Shown here one piece after another: positions 1 to 12,300 of a stretch of 64,000 nt of DNA. The stretch spans positions 7,492,001-7,556,000 of the forward strand of contig NC_132974.1 of the NCBI RefSeq assembly GCF_047496725.1, in the 5' to 3' direction. The DNA is from Anoplolepis gracilipes. Its lineage: Eukaryota > Arthropoda > Insecta > Hymenoptera > Formicidae. The position numbers and the translations under genes were made by a program. Within the stretch, counting starts at the first letter, position 1, and each line of letters opens with the position of its first letter. Under the pieces are notes generated by a model. The model worked only from the letters and a program-made list of their open reading frames with translations. It made no database searches and was not told the DNA's origin.

Positions 1-756
1 TGGATTGCAGGTTGCAAATAAAACTACAGTTATAAATCAATAAAATAATTTTCTATATCTATACGTATGTTTTATATTTCTGTAAAAAAAATTTTAATAT
101 AAAGAAAACAAAATATATATGTATGTCAGAGTTTTTATTCTAAAGATAACTATATTTGACTCAAATACCACTAAATTTACCGTATAAATTATCTTCTAAT
201 TTATAAATATTAATAATGTTAAAAGTGAGATTTGTTCAACAGATGATAACTCGTTACAACATAGTTAAAACATTAACGAATATTAAGTGTATATAAACAT
301 TTATATCTGTCTATGCATTATTATGCTTATAATGTATGATTACTCTGATTATAATGTAATAAATTTGCTAAACATAATTTTTTTATATATTTTCAATAAT
401 TTAATATGTTCAATCGGTAACAATAACAGAGCAAGTTTCCGCTAAAATGTAAAAAAAGAATAATCTTTACAGATCTTTTATAGACTATTGTTTGTTAATC
501 AGTATATGTTTTATTGATTAAATTTTAATTAATCATTTAAACGGCATTATAAACAAGCTTCAATAAGCTTCTTAATACAATTTAAAACCATTAACAATTA
601 ATTTGCTAATTAATTTTAATTGATTTTACTATGTTCTTTCAGAATTATTATATCATATGATTCACAGAAGTTTAGTACAAATGTAGAAAAATATCAGATG
701 TGATATTATAAACTGGTGTGTGTGTGTGCATATGTGAAAAATTTAATAATATATAT

Positions 757-803
<47 letters not shown>

Positions 804-3800
804 TAATAATATATATACATAACATTTTATTTTATTATTTAAAATATATTAATCATAAAGTTATCTAGTATATATTATATAAAATTTTATTTTATTAATA
901 ACTTTATAATAAAACCGTACTCTATTATTAATTATAAACAGTTTTCGAGTTGTTTTGAATATGAAACATTATTTCTCTTTATATCATTTCAACTTAGTTT
1001 CGTGTTGGTAACTATGATATAACACTTGTATGCGATAATTCGTGACTAAAATCAATGGTAAATAATTTAGTTACACACTACTCTAATTATACATGTAGTA
1101 CAGGACGTGCTACGTATACTGAAAAGGAATCGAAACCGCAAGCTGTGTAAAACAATATTCACGAAAAGGATCGAATTTAGATTAAATCCCACATAAAGAC
1201 ACCACAAATGCACTGTCAAACGCAATTTGATATATTTAATCACGTAATAAAAATTGTTAAAGTATTATTAATAATTTAAAATCTGTTACAAATAATTTTT
1301 ATTATTATATTATTTTTAGTTTATATTATTATATATCATTATGTTATATTATTTATAAAATTATTTAAAAAAGAATTCAGCGTTAAAAATTATTATTTAA
1401 GATATTTTTATTTAAGCATTTTTAAATAAATAAAAAATAAATTTGTTAATATATATTTTCCATTTATATATTAATGTTAAAATGTATATAATTAAACTTT
1501 AATTTAACGTTAGTCTTAGAGAAAACAAATAATAATACACACGGAAATCTAGCTTGTTAGACTTTGTATAATCGATAACATTATTTTGCTTGTTTTATAT
1601 CTTATTTTTTTAGATAATACTTTTATGTAATATTTTTTATATAATTTTTTTTATATTATACATACATTCTCAAATTTATAATATATGTGTAATTATTCTA
1701 AATATTAATAAACTACATTAAATCTATATATACCTATCTATATCTATATAATATATATATAAGTTTTACTTAAACAAAACTTTTGAAACTCTTGTTTCAA
1801 AATTTCATTTAAATATACATTCTAGATATAATTTTAACTTGATTAAAACCACAATGTATACAATAAAATTTTGCTTCTTGATATAGAAAAGCTTTCAAAT
1901 ATATCATAAAATTAAATAAAATATTGTATATAAATCTTTATATATATCTTTTAAAGTAATTTTTTAACTAATTTTGCATGCAAAACTGATTGTGTCAAGA
2001 TATTTATCACCATTTAGCCGAAAATTTCTTTTTGACAATGTCGACAAAAAATCTTTACTTGTTTTCATTCAAAATTTATATTTACTTTCATTCTTTTTAT
2101 ATTTATATTTATTTTCTTTATAACTATGCAATAAAATGGATATTTAAATGATATAAATATTTTATGAAAGTGAGTGCATTTGTGTGTACTTGGAATGCTC
2201 AATGTTTTTCATTCACTGCAATAGTATTCTGTCGTGAATGATTAATTTCGGAGATAAGTTTTTTCTCTCTCTATCCCTTATAACGCGTCCTTCTTTACAT
2301 ATCAAATAGACTCGAGAAAAATATTTCGAACTACAATACATTTGTGTACTCACTTCGAACGAGAAACGTCGAGAGCACAGATGACTTTCAACAAACATTT
2401 GCGTGTTCTCCAAAGAAGTGTTTGGCACGAATAATAATGTATTATACATATACATGACGTCCTAACTCCTGAGAGATATATGTGCGTCACAATGACACTT
2501 TAAAATCTATGTAGTTACGCCCTAGCTAGATGACAGAGAAAAAAATAAAATCTAATTTAATAAAAAAATTCTGTTAAATATTATATTACATTATATATGA
2601 CTCAGTTAGATAATTAAAATTATATAATGAATAAACGCATAAACACATCTCTTAAAATTTTGTACAATTAATAAATAAATAAAAATATTCATCAAATTTT
2701 GCCATTTTATTTATAACACAAACCGAAATAAGAAAGAATATGATTGCATTGAACTAGAATAATCTTCCTCGTAGAAATGTCCATAATAATTTTGTCATCA
2801 GAATTTCAACCTTGGAATTTTATATTCATTTAAAATTTAAATTATCCAATTCTTCGCAAATAAATTACGAATGAAATTTGTTGAAGTACTATGGTTAAAA
2901 AATATGATTTTATCTATATTTTACATACGTAAAATAATACGAGAAATTATATTTTAAAAATTAAAAATATGGAAATATTGAAATCTAATTTCATTATTAA
3001 ATATAGATACATGTAAAAATATTTTTGCATTTTTTTTACATATATACACTTAATTACAAATATTTATAATATTTAAGCAATAATTTCTACAGATTATTAC
3101 ATCAAAATTATCCATGCGCTTTTAAAATAATTTTATTTATATATACATACGATTTAATATTTATACGTCGATACAGTATGAATACAGTTTGTAATGTCAA
3201 AGTTAATAAAATTTAATGAGTAAGTTAAATATGTTTAAATTTTAAATACACAATTTTGTTTATTTGTTTAGATCTTTCTCATATTCATTCTTATCTAACA
3301 ATAAGTAATAAGATTTGAGTTGCATTCATAGCTTTATAACTGAAGAGTTCTAAGAGATTCTTCTTTTCTGTAACTTATATATTACAAAGAATAATTCTTT
3401 TGAAGAGAAGAAAAGAAAAGAAAAAGAATATCTTGAGTAATGATTAAAATTTCAATGCATATTTCAATCATTTCAATCGATGTTTATTGATGCCTTCCAA
3501 GCTGTCAGAGCGAACGATTGAATATTTATCTTTCCGTTGAAATATGATAGCTAAATAAGAATTTGTTTATCTTTTCATTCAATCTGAAAGATTAATAGCG
3601 TATTCCATTTATCGTCAATACTCTTAGAAATACTGACTATTTTCTTAGATTTGAATAAGTTAATGCCTGTTACTATTTGCGTGAATTTGTTTTTTCAAGA
3701 TATTTATAAAAGTTTCTCGAAGATCTTATGTTCTATAATAAGATATTTGAAGCCAATCGTATTCGTGAGAAGAATAGGTTTTCATACTTTCATTTGAGTC

Positions 3801-5639
3801 CGGATATGAACCGATTATATGAAACGACAGAGAGGATGTCCTTTTTCTTTATTCTAAGGCTGCAAACTTTCAGCCTTATACAGATGTAATAAGTTTGACA
3901 AATACAATATTCTCCGTTTAATATCTATTATAAGTAACTGCATTGCGTTTTAAAAAATATCGTTTTTATTTTTCTTCAAGAATTTTAATTAAGAATGACA
4001 TTTAATTAAGAATTATGCAAACGTATTTTTCTTAAATAAGAGATCAATATTTTATAATTAGAGATAAATATTTAAAAATATATTGGATTAATTAAAAATA
4101 TACGATTAAACATATACAATTACATGTTTATATATTATATACAGTCATGTGTTTATAAATTTGAAAACATTAAGATTATATTGTCTTATAAAGCATTTCT
4201 AATAATTTTTAGATGTATTAAAAAGCATTTGTACTATAATAACAATAATAATGGTATATGATAGTTGTGCGTTGTTATAGTTTGTTGCAACCAGTATGTG
4301 ATAAGTTTTTATTACTTTATGCGTGAGAGATAACAAAGTTAAATTTGAACATGACTGTAGAGCTGACGTTGCAAACTTGCATCACGCAGTAAAATGCGAC
4401 TTCTGCTAGTTTGTGCTATAACTAGCGTTGGTATAATTCTACAATTTGATCGTGTTCGAAGAAATATGATTGCGATTACTATCATATTTATACGCTCGGA
4501 CAAGTAAAATGACATTTTCCACAACAAACTGTCAGTGCGGAGATCGTTCAGATCTCAAATAGATGCGTAAGATAAAGTTTTATTAACGTCACGAAACACA
4601 GTTCTATAAAAAGATCATGAAAAGTTCTATTTACGTTATGAACCGTAAAAAGTAAGAAAAGAAAAATTTTTTCGTGACATGATATAACTTACTGAGCAAC
4701 TTTTTTTCGCTCACATCTTTTTTTCAAAGTAGCTCACACGTTAGCAATCATTATCCTTGTTCAAGCGAAAAACATTGTACATTCTCTTACTACCCCTACT
4801 TATGTTTCACGACCCTGCCACGAGAAACTCTGCTGGCAAAGCAAGCGTATACTTTCTGAAAGTGGCTTCTTGAATAATGTTTAGCACAGATGTTTGACGT
4901 AAATATTCACAGGGGCGGATAAATATTACGCATAATATCATTTTTCTTACACATTTTTGCATGTAATTATATGTAAATATGTTTAAGTTTATCAATTGTT
5001 ATTGGTAATTAAAAAGATTATATTAATAAGAATTCAATATAAAATCGATGTGTACTTTACGTAATAAATATGCATATAATTTTTTTAAATCAAAAAGAAT
5101 TAGTATACATGTATATATGTATATTCGTATGTAATATAAATGTACACACGCACGAACGTACACATGTACGCACGAAAGCACGCGCACCTGTGTATGTATG
5201 CATTTGTGTAGTAGTAATAATAGTAAAAAAGTAAAATAGCTAGAACAGTTTTCTTTGTGACTTTTATAAATATATAATTGTAGACAGATTAAATGAGACA
5301 AAATGAGTTACAGAATTATTCTAGTATATTAATGTACCTTTATAAATATTAAATTCTGTAAATGTACATATAATATCTGTGCACATTATACAAAACATTT
5401 TCATATATTAAAAATAACAGCAGCTTTCATATTTTTACCTTGCTTAAATTGCAAGTAATTTTTTTAAAATTTAAAATGTAGTTTTTTATAATAAAATAAT
5501 ATAAAGTAAATTAAAAAATAATTTAGACAATAAAACGTAGCAGCTTTTAAAAATTCGAGATTAGAGTCTATACGTTAAATCTTATAGAGGATCTCGATGC
5601 ATTTCTGCATGCAAACATCTGTTAAGTCTGAGAAATATC
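1..5639. other. 5' intergenic flank, AT-rich, no gene seen
   Basis: No ORF shows a recognisable domain or splice-consistent pattern. The stretch holds mostly A/T runs plus a compound AC/AT microsatellite at about 751-800. The 60-90-codon open frames on the minus strand here have low-complexity, Ile/Tyr-rich translations typical of chance ORFs. Confidence 0.7.
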
Positions 5640-5930
5640 TCACTGTACGTGGCGTGAATCTTTCAGCTTTTATCCTGAGGAACGGCTATCATAAATCGAC
5701 ATGTTGATATCTCGCCTTGAATCAAGGCAAACACTCGTGTATTTTCCCATCAGCTGACACTTGTCCAAGTGGAAAGTCTTGACTGGATAGGTGACAAAGG
5801 CAAGGGGTGCGAGAATGCGCATGGTGCGCACGCATCTCTGAATGAACACGCTTTTGAGGCGTTCAGTTTCACCGACGAGGTTCTTCGGTACGGTTACCCT
5901 TACCGGCTATCTCTCTCATTCTCTTCAGTT
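5640..5930. promoter_or_regulatory. GC-enriched patch upstream of the receptor, candidate regulatory region
   Basis: GC is close to half here, against roughly a quarter in the surroundings. The patch contains a perfect 7+1+7 palindrome (5714-5728, GCCTTGA-A-TCAAGGC), where TCAAGG resembles an FTZ-F1/ERR half-site. It also has a CAGCTG E-box near 5751, paired TGCGCA motifs (5816-5830) and an initiator-like TTCAGTTT at 5862-5869. It lies 1.3-1.5 kb upstream of the receptor start codon. No open frame of note runs through it. It could be a 5' UTR exon or promoter, or a conserved enhancer; the sequence alone does not decide. Confidence 0.35.
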
Positions 5931-7184
5931 TGATCTATCTGAGGAGCAATGTAGATCGTGACACACACGCACACAAACATTTTCGACAATCCTCTAACAA
6001 TAATGTCAGTAGTATTATGACAGTTGACAGTTTGACTAATAAATCGCAAATCAATTAAATGGCGGAGATTTATCGACAAAAGCAATCAATATTCAACAAA
6101 TATGCGGATATGTGTTATCAAAATCTCGAATGCGACATGACAAACTTCGTTATTCGTTGTCGTCAGTGACAATGATTTTTAAATGATTATGCCATCAACA
6201 ATTTACGGCTTCTACCAATTACGAAAAGAGAAAAATGCAAAGGAGAGAAATCCAGCTAATAATATTGTGTTAAAATGTAAAAATATGAGAGAGAAGCACA
6301 GTTTAATGACAAAAAAAAATCTTACGGAAAACTTATAGCTCGTAGCCATATAATACGTGTTTTGTAAAGTGTTTCAAAGTTCAATTGGTGTTGTATTTCT
6401 CTACAGATTTAACAATAAATATCAAATATTTATAATACATGAAATAAAACGCTACGTTACATAAATAATATAATAATTAATCCGATGAAATTAAAAAAGT
6501 ATAATTAAATCGATGAAATTAAAAGAGTGAAAGAAATGTGAAATTTTATCTCGCTAAAAATATTCTTAAAATATTTTACACAATTAATTTACACAATTGT
6601 AAAATTTACGCAAAGCTGAAACAAAACTCTCAGCTTTTATTTATATAAAATAAATTTTCAAATGGTTGGCTTCATGAACTAGTTATCTGAAGTTTCTCGG
6701 AATTAAGTGATAGAAAATACGATATTACAAACATCGTTTATTCCGACTTTGAAGACAATCTCGTTACTGTATTCCTAGGTGCGGACAACAAGCTTAAAAT
6801 AATAGTAAAAAAGATAAATCGAGAAATAAGAGACAAATGTGTGTGAAATATATGCTTAGCAAACTTAAGAAACTTTATATATTGGAAAACCATTAACATC
6901 GGTTGCATTGACTAAACAACGAATTATGTATATGAGACTTTTGAAATCAAGTGCCGTAAATTCGTATTTAACTGTATAAATTCGTGAACGTCTCTTTGAT
7001 GCAGGCGAACCATTATAATGATAGTCAAACACACACCAGTTTAGTGCACGTGACGTCAGAAGAAATCAGTAACAACTGATAAAATCAATTCGATGTGCTA
7101 TTCGAAGGAAGCTCCAATACAGAGTAATAAAATAAAGTTCTCTAGAATACACTCTTCACATAATTATCAAAGACAATTACAAAT
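5931..7184 (+). other. Proximal 5' flank / likely 5' UTR of the receptor
   Basis: No coding signal. It contains the E-box/CRE pair described separately and an arthropod-initiator-like TCAGT at 7066-7070, about 115 nt before the start codon. An in-frame TAA at 7161-7163 closes the receptor frame upstream. A non-coding first exon further upstream cannot be excluded. Confidence 0.5.
7047..7058. promoter_or_regulatory. Overlapping E-box (CACGTG) and full CRE (TGACGTCA)
   Basis: CACGTG at 7047-7052 shares two bases with the palindromic cAMP-response element TGACGTCA at 7051-7058. Both lie 127-138 nt upstream of the ATG and just before an initiator-like TCAGT (7066-7070). This is a plausible proximal promoter with CREB/bZIP and bHLH (for example CLK/CYC or MITF-type) input. 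The motifs are seen directly; function is inferred. Confidence 0.45.
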
Positions 7185-7479
7185 ATGAATAACGTGACTT
7201 TGGAACGTGTATACAATTGCAGTGCATGGATCCTGGAAATTAATATTACCTTGCTTTTACAAAAAAATCGGAGCGAGTTCCGTTATTTTATCGAGGATGC
7301 ATTGAACAGATCAACTCGACCTAATATCCTTCGAGAGGAACTCTCGAACTGTATTTTTGTCAATCAAGAACGGCCATTTGATCTACCATGGTGGCAAAAG
7401 CTCTTCTGGTCGCTAATATTCGCGGTGATTCTGCTGGTCGCAACTGGTGGCAATATCATTGTAATGTGGATCGTACTTG
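7185..7479 (+). CDS. TkR86C: Exon 1: extracellular N-terminus and TM1
   Basis: Encodes residues 1-98 plus one base of codon 99. The N-terminus has five N-glycosylation sequons (N3, N11, N20, N28, N41), and there is no obvious cleaved signal peptide, as in many family members. The segment RPFDLPWWQK (63-72) just before TM1 matches the family's conserved pre-TM1 aromatic/proline motif. TM1 spans about 73-98 with GGN at 88-90. The start is the first in-frame ATG after the TAA at 7161-7163, with A at -3. The donor is G|GTAAGA at 7480. Reading past the donor reaches a stop at 7521-7523, so the exon must splice. Confidence 0.95.
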
Positions 7480-9282
7480 GTAAGAAAATAATAAATTGCG
7501 TGAACGTGATGCGGCATATATGAGAAATTTCGGTCTCGTTAGGAAGCTACGTTTCTATGAATATAACTTATTTCGAAATAAAACTCAAGTTTATTACAAA
7601 AGGAATCATATATTTTTTTCTCGTAATTAATAATTTAATTCGCATTCGTGATAAATCAGTTTTAAGATAGAAAGTAATTAAACAAAATAAATAAAAGAAA
7701 ATACAATTAAGATTTTTATTTAAGATTGATTATATCTAAGAGTTGGACAGTTTTAATCTTGTTAAAAATTCTTAATAGATATATTACTCTATGATCCTAA
7801 TTGGTAACTTAAATTTTCTATATGATGGATGCATGATCGAAAAGTTCTCGTTTCATCTTGTTTAAATGTTAGATCTTGATAAAAATTTTAACAGAAACTT
7901 TGAGCTACATATATTTTAAGAATTTTACGATATTATTATGGGCAATATATGTATGTATTATGTGTAATATATAGATTATATAGAGGATAAAATTTTGCAG
8001 TGTATATCAGGGAGAAGTTGTTTAGATATTTTATTGATGAGAAAATAAGGAAAATATACGGGAAATATAAATCTATTTCCTTTCAATATAAATTATTTCG
8101 TCATTATCATAACGTATACAATTGGAGGATTTACAATTTGCAGTACTAAAGTTCAGCCAAATTTTATTATTTATTAAGTGAACATAAAAATTAAATAATC
8201 TACATAATATTGCATCAAAAAAAGATCACTATATTGTTGATTATATTATAATATGATATTTTGAGATATGAGATATATATATTTTGCAAAATATATTACA
8301 TTTGTATTCTATAAAAGTTTTTTCTACAGTGAGAAATTAAAAATGAGTCAATATTAATGTTAATGCTCAAAGTGACGATATATTACATTTTTTTAACATT
8401 ACCCATCTTTGTTGTAATCAAAAGATGATTAATAAAAAAATAATTGAGTTGAATTCTTACGCTAAGCACAGGTATTTGTAGTTTAAGTGTGTATCAGGAA
8501 GGAGTTGCTTAGATATTTTATTGATGAGAAAGTAAGGAAAACATACGTGTTGGGAAATATAAATGTTGTGATAATAGAGAGAGAGAGAGAGAAAGAGAAA
8601 TCTATTTCCTTTAAATATAAATTATTTTGTTAATATTATAACGTTTACAATTGAAAGATTTACAATTGTTGTCACAAATACATATACATTTATATTTTAA
8701 AATTAATATTACGCCCGTATAATGTTACACAAACGTTTTTTTATAAGAATTAATACACAGACATACTTTTAAATTTATATATATATATATATATATACAT
8801 ACATACATATATAAATAATACATATATATAAATAATACCTATACAATATTTTACTATAATAATATATAAAACATTAAATATAGAGTAAATATTATATAAA
8901 ATATTTATATTACATTACCTACGAACAAAAAAAACAATTAAAAAATAGTCATTATATATTGTCATTAAACCAAACATTTCTTTCTCCTATGTAGAAAACT
9001 ATATGTTTTTTCTCGATACATAAAACAGATATCCGATAAGAGTAAATAGAACGAAAAGCGGAGTGAATCTTTACGTACGATAAAACATGTCACCCTATTC
9101 ACATAAAGAAAATACTTTAACGGCTGTAGATTATATAAATTTTATATAAGATTGTGCACAAAGTTTTAAACGAATATTGCAGGACAAATAAGTGTAAATA
9201 ATCTAATGTATCTTAATTTTAAGATTATATTATTGCACATTTTACGATAGCATTGAATCTGTTTTTGTTTGAAGATACATAC

Positions 9283-9338
<56 letters not shown>

Positions 9339-12300
9339 TTATATACGTACTTATTATTTAAAAATTAATTTATTAATTAATAAATTAATAAATTCTTAAT
9401 TTATTAATTTCTTGATAGAATTTCTAAATAATAAGTATTGCTTTCAATAATAAGATGCTGAAAAAGAAAATAAAGATAAATTGTTATAAATTATTATTTT
9501 ATAATAGATCAATATTTTATAAAGAAATTTTTTTCTCACCATTATTAGTTTTAATAATTCAAAGACAATTATAAATAAACTAAATTATACATATTTATTA
9601 CTAATTATTAAAGCTGATATTTATTATTACTATTTTATTACTTATTAGTATTTTTTTCTTTTGTGTCATATGTACTTACATGCAATTCTTTTGACCCGCC
9701 ACGGACAAACGTTCTCAATCAGAAGCAATTTGTTCCAGTCGTAATGAATCGGCAATAGAATTTATATTTTCTTATGCAATTCACGTTCCAGATTTATATT
9801 TTTGATCATATGAATTAATATCTTAATGAATACACATGTTAAAATTAGTTAGTTTGATCTTGACTTATTTATTAATTTTATTCGTAATTTTACTGGCAAT
9901 TACATAATTTTAAAAATATTTCAACAAATTAATACATTAATATAGTTAATATATTAATATTAACCCTTATTCCATACTGATGGATCATTTTTGTCTGTGA
10001 TTTTTCTAACAACGTCAATTTCTCGAAAACAAATAATCATAAAATAATATATTTAAGAAAATTATTTTTCAAATTTATTATTTTGGTCTTTATTTCGAAT
10101 GTTCAAAGAAGGTACATACATTTTTTTAGATTTTTTAAAACACTTTTACATATTAATAAACTTATCGAAAATACGCTGACCGACCTGTACAGTTAGAAAG
10201 TGCCAAAAATAACAATAGTAAGAGTTACTATTAACAATTTAATATATTAACTAATAAAATATTGTCTTTTGTAATGGAATTAAAATAACTAAATACAAAT
10301 ATATAATAAAAATTAAAGACAAATACATATAAGAGATATTTAACTTTGATGATCATTAATACATTACCACGCGCTATTTACTATAAATATATCTTATATA
10401 TATATTTTAAAATAATTATTTATATAAAAACTGTATTTACATTTCTCTTATAATAATATAATATACAATTTATTCAATTTACTTCAGCTTATTCAATTTA
10501 TTTTTACCTTCTGCAGGAACAGCAGAGATGGCTGTAAAATTTTATATAAAGTGTTGTATATAAAATCGCGTTTTAATGATATGTTCTTTTTTTAATTTTT
10601 AATTTGTTATAAATAAAAAGTCAAATTAAATTGTACTATATATGTACTATATATTGTAAAATATTGGATAAATCAATATATTATGCTTATGTACAAAATT
10701 TTCTAGCATGTACTAATTACAGCAGCCTCTGTACAGTTAAAATACGTATTCTCTCTCGTTCTAGAATTGGAAATGGTGGAAAGAGAAAATTATATTATAT
10801 GAACGTTTATGAGCATTTATCATTTACATAAATATTTATTTATTTATCATTTGAATGAGCATAGAAGCATTATATTTGCATACTTTTTTATTTTTTGATT
10901 GTTCTATTTTCGCGATCTTTAGAAGTTACCGTTCCGACAATTCATATAAAGGTAACTTATAAGGTAACGTGCAGTGTTTCAATACAAGTAAAATAACAAA
11001 AACGAATGTATTATAAAATCTTGAGTAAAGTAGATATGATACGTAGGTAGATACGTACCATTATGTAATGTTGCATAAATATTGTTCATGCAAGATTTAT
11101 CACAATAAAACTTTGCCTTACAGTAATATAAAATGCTTATATTTATTTATTCTTTTGATTTTCTCTCTCGTTCTTTCTTTTTCTTTCTTTTGAAGCTGTA
11201 TATATAGGTGATAAAAATAAATAGTACTAGACAATATGCGCGCACGCGTGTGTATGTGTGTAAAATGTCCCAACTACCTAACCAGATCTTTTAATAGCAA
11301 ATTCTTTAACCAGATTGGAACCGATTTTTTAGCAAAAATTTCAAGCAAGGAGATCGTCATTTTTTGAAAGTTTGCAATTTTTTTCTTCGTTTTCTCTCTA
11401 TATATCAATTATTCTTACAGCTTGTAAATTTTAGATTAAAATTTTATTATAGTAAACTACGTGTAAAATTAATTGAAGAATCTAGTTGTTCAATCTTTTA
11501 TAATTATATTGTTATAAAGTTTAATTTGCAAAAAATTTTTCTATATTTTTGTACAAAAATAGTTTTTATTAACCAAAGAATGTGCTAATTAAGAAGATAT
11601 TTTTGGTCATTTATTCTAGAAGATAAATCTAGTAGAGATTGCACAGTAATAAAGTTTTCAGATTTATAAGTTCGAGTAGAAGGATGCGCGTGCAGCTGCG
11701 TAAGGAGAAATGAGTACATCAGTCATAGAGATTTTGCTTATAATTATGTGTCAATTCAAATGATTACTTGTGTGTTATTAACAATTTTCTGCTTGTTTTT
11801 TAAAGAAAAGCACTTAAATTTTCAGAAATGTTTTGTATAATTTTTATAAGAAATATTTCACCTGTAAATAATTGCAAATACAAAAGTTTCTAAGTTCTTT
11901 ATTTAGACTAGTATGTTTCATGCAGTTTGGAATTACTTTTCCATGTTGATCATATGAGTGCGCAATCTTTCCTATCCTATGAAAAAAGTTTGCGCAAGCG
12001 TTATGTAGGAGAGTTTGCGCAGGGATTTCATTTATTTTAATGAGAGAAGAAATTAAAATACTCTTGCTCAATTAATTTCAGATTCAAAGTTTATTATTAT
12101 CATTGTTATTTATTTTTTGTAGTAATAAAACAATTTCTATTAGATATTATTATTCTCATTATTATTATTATTCAGTTTTTGTAATGATAAAATAATTTTT
12201 AATAATTTTAATGAAAATAAGTAATTTACATTTACTTTCAAACCAAAAAACATCATTTTTACTGATACGTAATCTCTTCTACCCACGTACATAATCTTAT

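Noticed and set aside
9275..9337. Long AT tract considered as a functional element or origin
   Set aside because: Ordinary microsatellite; similar tracts occur at 751-800, 34156-34197, 43236-43273, 53312-53346 and 58831-58855.
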